This document shows positions 55,880 through 64,000 of a stretch of DNA of 64,000 nt, piece after piece. The DNA comes from Lepeophtheirus salmonis (lineage: Eukaryota; Arthropoda; Copepoda; Siphonostomatoida; Caligidae), in assembly GCF_016086655.4 (NCBI RefSeq), contig NC_052132.2:16060805-16124804 (forward strand). Direction: 5' to 3'. The position numbers were made by a program, and so were the translations under genes. The first letter of the stretch is position 1. Each line of letters starts with the position of its first letter. The notes under the pieces are model-generated. The model saw nothing but the letters and a program-made list of their open reading frames with translations, was not told the DNA's origin and ran no database searches.

Positions 55880-57121
55880 CCGGGCCGTGCAAAATTATTT
55901 ACCGATGATGTAAATATACTTTTTAAGAGGTTTTGTGGCAACTTATCTGATTGTTTCGTATTGTTACTGTTAAAATAAACAAAAATCCTTCCTGTGAGAG
56001 CGTAACAATTTCCACACGTGAGACCATGTCCAATCAGGAAACAAAGAGGATCGAAATTGCAGCCCTCCTCCGAGCGGGAGTGCCTCATAACAACATTAAG
56101 GAACAGGTTGGGGCCTTGTTGAAGACAATTTACAACATTTCCAAGCGCTTGGAGGCTGGGGGTGATCTCAAGCATTCCCCTGGGGCTGGCAGGAAGCCCA
56201 CTGTCTCAACAAGGCAAGTAAAGGCAGTGTTCAAGAGGACTTCCAACAGGTCCATTGCCGACATGGCCAGAAAGATGGGAACGTCGACATCAGCTGTTTC
56301 AATGGCATTGAAAAGGGCTGGAGGAAAGTCCCTGAGGCGTACTGAACGCCCTCTGCTAACTGAACGTCAGCGAGAAGTCAGACTTGAGCGTGCCAAGAAA
56401 ATCTTGAATGATATCAAGAGCTCATCTGGACGCATCATCATTTTTGAGATGATAAAACTTTTACGGTCGATCCTGTTTTCAACAGGCAAAATGACCGCTA
56501 TGTGGCAACAACAAAGCACCCTGCTTATGTGATGATGTTGGGTCTCGTGGCCTCCAACGGGAAGGCCATGAAGCCGGTATGGTTCCCCACTGGCTACAGA
56601 TTAACAGCGGAGGTTTATGTGAAGGTTCTGGCGTCCAAGGTCCTTCCGTGGATCCAATCCATAGTCGGCAACTCTCCTTGGGGTTTTCAACAAGATGGAG
56701 AACCCGCCTACGCTTCCAAGAAAGCTCAGGAGTGGCTCAAGGACAACATGAACTTTTGGCCCAAGGACTACTGGCCCCCTCAAAGCTCAGATCTGAACCC
56801 ACTAGACTTCTCTATCTAGGCACACGTGGAGACCAAGGCCTGCAAAAAACGACACAAGAACATAAATGCCTTAAAGGCTGCTGTCAACAAGGCCTGGGCC
56901 TCCATGGACGCCGATTACATCCAGCAAGTCTGTGGCAGCTTCAAACGTCGCCTGACCAGTGTCATTGAGTCAAATGGTGGCTACATTGATTAAATTTGAT
57001 CACAAACTATTTTATTCTTCTAAAAATGTATGAATTAATTGTTTCTCAAGTCATTCGAAATGTCATTATTGTCCGCGATATGTTCTGAACAAAAATCAGT
57101 AAATAATTCTGTACGGCCTGG
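55880..57121 (+). mobile_element. Tc1/mariner-type element, copy 2
   Basis: 1242 bp flanked by TA on both sides (55878-55879 and 57122-57123). The left end CCGGGCCGTGCAAAATTATT and the right end, read inwards, CCAGGCCGTACAGAATTATT match at most positions over about 27 bp. Same family as copy 1 (25929-27141), which is about 29 bp shorter and in the opposite orientation. This copy is the better preserved of the two. Confidence 0.92.
56026..56993 (+). pseudogene. Transposase of copy 2, two lesions
   Basis: Starts at ATG 56026. Order: helix-turn-helix pair (TKRIEIAALLRAGVPHNNIK, SIADMARKMGTSTSAVSMAL), GGKSLRRTERPLLTERQREV, KKILNDIKSSSGRIIIF, then a frameshift at about 56443 exactly in the FSDEKTF block that holds the first catalytic Asp. 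In the next frame it reads ATTKHPAYVMMLGLVASNGK, VLPWIQSIVGNSPWGFQQDG (second Asp, 56694), FWPKDYWPPQSSDLNPLDFS (last Asp, 56805), a TAG at 56817 where a Trp is usual, and VCGSFKRRLTSVIESNGGYI with the stop at 56991-56993. There are 36 residues between the last two catalytic Asp residues. Two lesions remove activity; otherwise the protein is complete. Confidence 0.92.
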
Positions 57122-57239
57122 TAATTTTTGATCAAGTACTTGCTATTGTATTAAAAAAAAATTAATCAAAATTGAGGTCATAAGAAATTTGTCGGAATGA
57201 GGGTGGGCGTATCCTTCTCTCTTCCCTACCGCCCGCAGG

Positions 57240-57660
57240 GGCGGTGGTAGCGTTATACTATGGGGAAGCTTCTCTTCCATTGGCATAGGGAACCTCATCA
57301 AGGTTCAAGGAATCATAAAGAAGGAGGATTACATCAAGATCCTTGATGAAAAATTGAAGGAGTCTGTTGAGAAACTCCCACTTTGCCGCAACTGGACGTA
57401 CCAGCAGGATACAGATTCAAAACAGAATACTAAGGCAGTTAAGAAATGGTTCAAGGATAACAATATCAACATTCTAGAATGACCGAGTCAAAGTTCAGAC
57501 TTGAATTCTATCAAAAACTTGTGGGGAGACTTGAGGACATAAGTGATGTCTAGGAAATAGACCAACCTAACCCAGCTTGAGGCCTTTGCCAAGGAAGAGT
57601 GGGCCAATATTCCTCTGGACAAATGTAGGAAGCTTGTGGAATCGTAAACAAAATCGTCTA
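57240..57660 (+). pseudogene. Tc1 transposase fragment, catalytic domain
   Basis: In one frame: GGGSVILWGSFSSIGIGNLI, KKEDYIKILDEKLKESVEKL, NWTYQQDTDSKQNTKAVKKW (second catalytic Asp at 57408), FKDNNINILE, a TGA where Trp is expected, PSQSSDLNSIKNLWGDLRT and QLEAFAKEEWANIPLDKCRK. The wording is like fish-type Tc1 elements. The spacing from that Asp to the third catalytic position is 34 residues, as in Tc1, but that position (57513) is Lys instead of Glu. The N-terminal DNA-binding part and both inverted repeats are missing. It starts about 120 bp after the end of copy 2. Confidence 0.85.
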
Positions 57661-57690
57661 TAAAATTTATAAAAAACAAAGTTTATGATA

Positions 57691-58853
57691 TTGCCTATTA
57701 ATACGTATGGGGGCTATAGGGTATGAATAATTATGAAGATATTATTTTTTTAGTTATCCATCAATTAAATACCATTGAAATCAAAAGTTCTTTAAATTGT
57801 GCATAGCTGTCGTTCATTCACTTCTAGGTCATTTATAATTTATAAAAAAAACTTGTGATAAATCCATTAGATATATCACAAAAATTAACAAGGGTATGAA
57901 ATTTTTTTTCTAAAATCAGTTATTATTTCGAATGTCCAAAAACGAGTGGATTTTAATTTTATTCAAAATTAAAATATTTGAAGAGTTAACAATGCACATG
58001 TATTTTATAATAGGTAAATGCCAGGATATATCTGTTAAATGCATCGGAGTTAGGGGGAAAAAGTGTCCACGTACGTGGGGCTTATGTAACGGTGGGTTTA
58101 AAAAATTCCATGGAATGATAAAGAATATTAGTACTTATGTAATATTTAATTGATTAAAAGGTTGTGAAGATTTATTTCTTAAATCATTGTGTCAAACGTT
58201 AATACCTAATAATTACAATGGAAATGTTCGTTATGTGTGTTCCATAGCTCCTGCAATTTTGTGTAAAAGTAAGTTGAATTGTGGTGCATTGGGATTTTCA
58301 ATTTATTTACATATTTTTCTATGTTTTGTAGAGATAAGCTACCCTATGAAGCTATATGCCATAAATTGAACCAAATTTGGTTTAACACAAAAGATACTTA
58401 TCAATTATAAATGCCAAATATCTGTCAAAAACATTCAGACTTTGTTAAAAGCCTTAGAAAGGTTCAAATAACAAAAGAACCTTTTTACATATTTGTAAAC
58501 TTTTTTAAAAAATACTTTAAAAATAATATATCTCTAATCTTAAAATTCTTTGTAAGTAATTAGATTAAACAAATTATAAATATCTTGCAGAAATTAAATA
58601 TTTGAAACCTTTTTGCATTATCAGAAATATTTTTTTAAAGCATACAAGTCTTAATAACAATATCGGTATTCTTATTTATTGGATAAAAACTAATGATTTA
58701 TACATGGGTTTGCCTAATTTTATCATAAAATACTCAATCATTTACAAATTAATTAACATTTTCAGATTACCGTTAAATAATTACTTTTTGTATTCTTTTA
58801 GTATTTAAATATCACGGATTTTTTTTTTGTTTTTAATTTTAGAGAGTTATAAT
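57691..58853. other. AT-rich DNA, no recognised gene
   Basis: Several short low-complexity plus-strand frames (57932-58153, 58187-58369, 58602-58808); none shows a family motif. Confidence 0.45.
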
Positions 58854-59300
58854 TGTACAAGGTGGTCCAAATAAATTGGGAAAATCTTAAAAGGCTTATA
58901 ACGAACAAACTAGATTAGGTAAAACCATGTTTTTTATTTTTTTGAAAGTATCCTAAATAAAATCCGATTATTCTTAATGAAATCCACCTCATGTTGGAAG
59001 CTTTGACTGGCATGGGCGACCTCTTGCAGATCCAGCTTTGTAATTGTAATGGTTATCGTTTTGCATTTTTAATCTACATTCCCTGGATGAATGGAGTAGC
59101 CCAAGAAAGAAATTACACCTTCCAACAACCCAGTCTACCGTCCCACAAAGCTAAAAAAAGAGCAGGATATTTTGCACACAAAATGTTGTCACCTTTAGAG
59201 CCTGGATTTGATTTTTGGCCTGCAATCACCCCGGAACTGAATGTTGACTGGAATTGCAATGATAAATTCCCCTATTATTTGGTTTTATTATCTTTTTCTT
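58854..59300 (+). pseudogene. Mariner-like transposase core fragment, with a possible end
   Basis: From 58991 the frame reads MLEALTGMGDLLQIQLCNCN, FLIYIPWMNGVAQERNYTFQ, then QPSLPSHKAKKRAGYFAHK (normally QQDSAPSHKAKK, so the second catalytic Asp is Pro here), and FDFWPAITPELNVDWN (normally FWPP.SPELNPIDW). At 58858 an AGGTGGTCCAAATAAATTGG sequence resembles the terminal repeat of the element at 62734 (shared GGTGGTCCA), which suggests an element end followed by an internal deletion. It cannot be active. Confidence 0.65.
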
Positions 59301-59699
59301 AGTTAATTTTTTTTTTATGTTGAGATGATAAGTTTTTAAATTGGATTAATAAATATTTATAATTAAATGCCTTACTTGGGTGAATAAATTTAAAACCATA
59401 ATATTTAATTATATTTCTTTAAGTGCGTCTTCCCCAAAAAATTTAAAATAATTCTTATCAATTATTTGCTATCTAATTTAAAGGTATTATAAAATAAAAA
59501 TACGGGAGAGAAGCAACAATATTTTTTTAAAGCAAAAAATTTCCTTTCTCCATAGCTGCTGTTTGTTAACGTATCGCAACCAATAATACAGTGTAGGAAA
59601 GCTGATAAATTTGGAAACGTTTTTATATAACGATTCAACATCATTTTCCAGCAATATTTGCTTCATAAAGGAAGTGGGGTCTAAGATTTGTTGATGTAG

Positions 59700-60640
59700 A
59701 GGTACATGGATGATCTTAATTTAAAATGGCTCAAAATGTTATGAAGTAGTGTAGATATATGGGCTTTCAAGCTAAAATGTTGGCTTAAAGAGGATGTTGG
59801 GAGCTCCTTTGAAAGGAGAGCCTTTATGGGGCCAAAGAACTGCTAGAAGTGTACAATAAATTGAGATGTTTCTGGAATCTTAGGTCAGACTCGTAGGAAA
59901 GAATCCTAGTTTCCCTCTTATAGCATGTGGGCACTATTGAGCCTCTAAATTTTAATCCATGTCTCAAATTGCGGGTTAATTGTTTGGTGAAACGGGATAA
60001 TAATGGGAGAATATCATTTAGGGTGTGGTGATCGTCCCATCAAAATTTTTACAGTCGATTTCAAGGGGATACAGAACAAATGAAAAGATAGCAAAGCATT
60101 GATCGACCCACCGACTCCATTGTTTTTTTAACTTGTGACAATTACGTCAAAGACAATTAGGGGTGCATTGAAAATCGCAAAAACTCATATGTCTCTCAAT
60201 TGTAAGAGGGTGCTCCAGTAGACTCGTGATCTGATTTAGTATTTTGGATTCTTTTTCTTCTTATGAACAAAAATGGCTCTGATATCAAATGCTACATCCA
60301 CAATGTATACTACCAAATCAGCAGTGGGGAATAAATGCTGCACTTTCTGTGGTTTGGCGGTTGAAAATTCAGAGCACTTCTTCTTCCTATTTCCGTCCGT
60401 ACGGCAATTCATTAACGGAATGGAGAAGATAAAACAAAAATAATTGATCAACATAATTTCTAATGATGATTGGCTAGTGTCAACGGCGTCAAATCACCCA
60501 GAAAAATTCAAAATAGAAGCCTTGATAGCAAAAATACAGTCAGTCATGTACACGGCAAGAACTAATAAAAAGGAAAACCTCAAGGGATGGTCAATATAAA
60601 TGAAGGAGAGTTTTAATGAAAATGGGATGTCGGTAAAATA
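59700..60640 (+). pseudogene. LINE ORF2 3' fragment
   Basis: From about 60270 one frame reads MALISNATSTMYTTKSAVGN then KCCTFCGLAVENSEHFFFLF PSVRQF (Cys-x2-Cys...His segment typical of L1-like ORF2 C-termini), then a TAA, and further downstream WLVSTASNHPEKFKIEALIA and VMYTARTNKKENLKGW. Upstream to about 59700 only weak coding-like text is visible. It resembles in kind the 3' part of the LINE at 19.2-23.5 kb (DRWCYWCKSELKSSFH) but is a separate fragment. No poly-A tail is evident. Confidence 0.6.
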
Positions 60641-61989
60641 TATAGAAGTAGAGTGTTGAAATTTGTGTATAAAACTTTTTTTTAATTCGTTATAATGAAA
60701 AAAAAAAATTATTATTGAAGTATTGTTGGATGTATTACTTTTAATTTATAATACGTATTTTACGAAAATAAATTAAGCTTTAAAAAAAAAAGAAGTAATA
60801 ATGGCTTTATAGAGCTCTAATAGGCGAGGTACGATTTTCTATGCATTTTAAAAGGATATATGTTATCATTTTGAACATGAATATGCTTATGTTTTAAATC
60901 ATACGAATAACTAAATTATATATGTGGAACTATCTAATTATATCATTCATTCCATTAATTCTAACAAGAAAAGGACATTACCCCATATAATTTAATTTAA
61001 ATACACAAATATGTACATACAAGACAGTTTTATTTAATTGTATGACTAAAATGAAGTAAACGAAGAAATTATGCAGTATGATTCCGGGCTTTTTAAATTG
61101 TGTACTTAGATATTACATATATAACTTAATTTAATTTCATTGTTCTTGGTAATACATACATACATTTAATTTCTTATTCTTATTTTGGCAAAGAATAATA
61201 TATTCATTTTTATTCGTTCGTTCAAGTTATTAAATTTTCATATTATACACTATGTTCAAAGCAGTCTATATATCATAACTTTTGTATTTTTATACCATTT
61301 TTATTACATAGACCGTACATAAAAAAAAAATTTCAATGAACTTCGTTTTTTTATTTATATATAGTATGTCTAAATATCCTATTATAGTCATTAAAATTAA
61401 ATCCTTGGCTCAATATCTTTTCTTTTTGCAGATATTTTCATATGGTTACATCTGACTAAATAAAAATGTATAAGAATTATTTAGATGTAATATATTTTGA
61501 TGGATTTGGAAGGGAACTTATCTGAAAAAAGGGATTAATTTAATTTTATTCAATCAAAGCTTGGATTGTTAAATTGAGTATGCATGCCAATTGAGTTTTA
61601 TGATCCATGAACTATATTTTAGGGGGTGTCAAAGACAAGGTCCAAAATGTTCCACTATAAAACAAAATATTTTTTTTTTTGTAAACAGGTGACCATTTTT
61701 TAACAACTCATAAACATAGGGAGTTAGCTGTAGGGGCTTAAACCATCCCAAAATTGTGAAATTTTGTCAAATTATTGATTAGTAGAAAACATTTAACATT
61801 CAAAATAGGAAGAAATAAATAAAAAAAGGCATATGTTAAAATTAAAATACGAACAAAAATTAAGCCCATTTTGAAATAAAATACTCTTTGAGTCTAGACC
61901 CACAACCTCTAGTGCAGTTAACCCTTCGCTGGTTCCAAAAGGTGTATGTAAATGTAAGTATTTTTAGCGTGCGCGTTTTTGTTGGCAAT
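60641..61989. other. AT-rich DNA, no recognised gene
   Basis: Homopolymer A and T runs and ATATGTA words only. Confidence 0.5.
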
Positions 61990-62160
61990 TTGACCTGTGT
62001 TTTGTTAGTTTCTAAAGCTGTGATCATTATTAAGGAGAGAACATATAAGTATAAAGTGTAAGCATGAGTGTATGAGATCACAAATGACAGAGAGTGGCGC
62101 TGAAGATATAAGATATTGGTGAGTTATAATGTAAGTCTTCGATGAAATGGAGGATCGATC
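61990..62160 (+). repeat. Dispersed repeat family C, copy 3
   Basis: Reads 'agagaacatataagtataaa' (as at 49734), 'gtgtaagcatgagtgta' and 'aaatgacagagagtggcgct', then a 'gagttataa' end, matching the 28195 and 49594 copies piecewise. Confidence 0.6.
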
Positions 62161-62733
62161 TCGGATAACTTCCTACTAATGTCAATTTTTGATAAGGTGT
62201 GGGGCTTGTGTTTATTTCCATTTTTTCATAGCTACAGGTAACTAATCTAATAAAACGTCATGACAGCTAAGGGGCTCTTCTTTCAAGCACTCTTCAAACT
62301 CTCATGTCCAAGGGCATTGTTAAACATAATGATAACAAAGCAAAATGCACCATAACTTTTGATCAAATTCAGATATATAACTAAAATTAAATATTTAGAG
62401 GTCACTCAACACCAATTAAGATACATATCTAAAATTAGTTATATTCAAGGCGAGAATATTTTATACATAAAACTCTACCGAGTGCAAACTCTCATTTTAA
62501 TTATAAAATTGTATTCATTTTGATAAAAAAAAACCCATACAATATTTAGGTTAATTCCTTCAATTGTTGTTAATCAAAAATACAATTGCATTTGATTGAA
62601 TTACAACGTATTCTTCTTTACATTGTGAACAATTATGTTAATACACGTACAAACTACTAAATAATTCAATTTCAACATACTTTTCTTTAGTTTGCTTAGT
62701 AAAAAAAAACACATTTTTATCTTAAGAGGTATA
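62161..62733. other. AT-rich DNA, no recognised gene
   Basis: Nothing recognised. Confidence 0.4.
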
Positions 62734-63337
62734 CCGGGTGGTCCATGAAAATCTAAACACCTACTAATTAAATATTTAATGAAGGTTGAATGATTTAAAT
62801 ACATTCATACTTCAATATATTAATGCATAAACAATTAGTTAAAAAAATAAACAAATCTGAGCTCTGTAGTTACATACAGTCGAGAAAAGAACCCTTGAAG
62901 GTGATCAAATAATTTCCGTGGGCGCATTCCAAGTAGTTGGGCGTCTTCACGATCACCATTTAAGGCATTACTTGTCCGACATGCTGGAAAGGAGAAATGG
63001 TTCTGTCAGAATGAGACAAACTGGATCCGGAGGAGCTTAAGAAGTAATCCCAAACCGTCCCTCAAGTATATGAGTGGGCCCATTGAAGAGATCTTGATGT
63101 TTCACACCAAACTCTCCAAAGAGCTATAAAAAAGTTGGTGGAAAGAGCCTCGTTAGAGTGGAGAGGCCAATTATACACCAACAATGAAAGAAACCCATCT
63201 CTACCGTTACAAGACTCTTTTGAATACTATAGCATATCCCTAATTCCAACCCCTTTCACGATACCTTTTAGATGCGTGGCGAGGTTAAGGCCTGCAGTTT
63301 AAAATTCAAAGTATTCCGATTTTAATGTACCACTCTG
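62734..63337 (+). mobile_element. 604-bp internal-deletion Tc1/mariner derivative
   Basis: The left end CCGGGTGGTCCATGAAAATC and the right end, read inwards, CAGAGTGGTACATTAAAATC match at 16 of 20 positions. TA lies immediately outside both (62732-62733 and 63338-63339). Inside, about 62885-63180 reads a decayed transposase N-terminus (GAFQVVGRLHDHHLRHYLSD, SGGA, and KVGGKSLVRVERPIIHQQ, the GGKSLVRVERPL block before the catalytic core). Near 63275 GEVKACSLKFK-like text follows, matching the region after the last catalytic residue. The catalytic core has been deleted, leaving a non-autonomous element. Confidence 0.75.
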
Positions 63338-64000
63338 TACATTTATGTATACTGTACTAAATTATATTTTAATTTTTTATAACAAAGGTTTTATATTCAA
63401 AATACAATACCTATAAATATTTGGAAATCTAGGATATTGGTTGATGTATACATAAAGAGTGTGTAATGGAAAAACTAAGTATGGCGTTAAGAAAAAGGAA
63501 AACGAGTGTGTGCTTTCTCTTTTTTTTTTTTCATTCATTATGGAAAAAGCTGTGAGTGACTATGTTAGCATCTTCCTATAAAAGAAGAATTCTCACCCAT
63601 CTTTGGTGTAAATTGTTTAAAAGTTTAATATAAATAAATATATTTGAACTTAATGACCATTATAATATTTTCTGATTAGTAAGTTCTTCTCTTTATAGCA
63701 GTATTCATTTTCTTCCTCCAAAAACATAAAACAGGGAGCTGATATTCAAAAGAGTATTAATCCAGGTGTACCCTATATCTCGCTCACGCCTTCTCTTTAT
63801 GCTTTTATAAACAACTCATCTCGCTATGTATATATGTACACCGAGTTAGACTTTTAACTTTTGTTTTTATAGAACCATTAATACAGTATGTTTGACGAAA
63901 TATCATTGATATTACAAAATTTGTAATGAATTAGAGATGGATTTTAACAATTGAAAAATTAATATTAACAATATCAGATGGTTGAAATAAAAATAAATCT
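63338..64000. other. AT-rich DNA to the window end, no gene seen
   Basis: Nothing recognised. Confidence 0.45.

Noticed and set aside
56579..56968. A 129-codon open frame overlapping the copy 2 transposase, with a counterpart in copy 1
   Set aside because: It is the +1 shadow of a GC-richer transposase region; the identified catalytic motifs are in the other frame.

Overview
The window is AT-rich, repeat-dense eukaryotic DNA with no complete, intact protein-coding gene that I can recognise. The dense set of Tc1/mariner relics, an L1-like LINE, a ZBED-type hAT, a Gypsy-like LTR element, Helitron-like ends and many short dispersed repeats suggests an arthropod genome. The transposase subfamilies resemble those I associate with copepods such as the salmon louse, but this is inference and no host gene confirms it.

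Layout. 0-12 kb: AT-rich repeats, one possible short host exon (2.04 kb), a mariner fragment (2.7 kb), a THAP-like zinc-finger fragment (5.4 kb) and two C-terminal Tc1/mariner fragments (8.3 and 10.1 kb). 12-16.5 kb: a nearly full-length decayed mariner on the minus strand (about 12.69-13.96 kb), then a 265-bp-arm palindrome made from the 5' end of a Tc1 element, followed by that element's transposase. 19-23.5 kb: a 4.3-kb L1-like LINE with degenerate ORF1 and ORF2. 24-29.6 kb: a transposase scrap, copy 1 of a two-copy Tc1/mariner-type family (minus), a 265-bp MITE with 24-bp inverted ends, and a hAT 5' half cut off by a dispersed repeat. 30-41.4 kb: mostly AT-rich DNA, a ~430-bp degenerate tandem duplication, and five decayed transposase fragments. 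41.6-46.2 kb: gag/pol remains of a Gypsy-like element, then a minus-strand LINE remnant. 47.8-52.4 kb: two stretches of unrecognised coding-like sequence, a 483-bp fold-back unit with 42-bp inverted ends, and a mariner tail with an internal duplication. 55-64 kb: copy 2 of the Tc1/mariner-type family (plus, flanked by TA), a Tc1 fragment, a mariner core fragment, a LINE 3' fragment and a 604-bp internal-deletion derivative with both ends.

Every transposase or reverse transcriptase I can read carries stops, frameshifts, lost start codons or changed catalytic residues, so this is a graveyard rather than an active system. I found no CRISPR array, operon, tRNA or rRNA, and I did not find a convincing new biological system. 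The points most worth a second look are the amber codon shared by both copies of the 1.2-kb family, the fold-back unit at 49.4 kb, the unidentified pseudogene at 51.4-52.3 kb and the dispersed repeat families that recur within the window.
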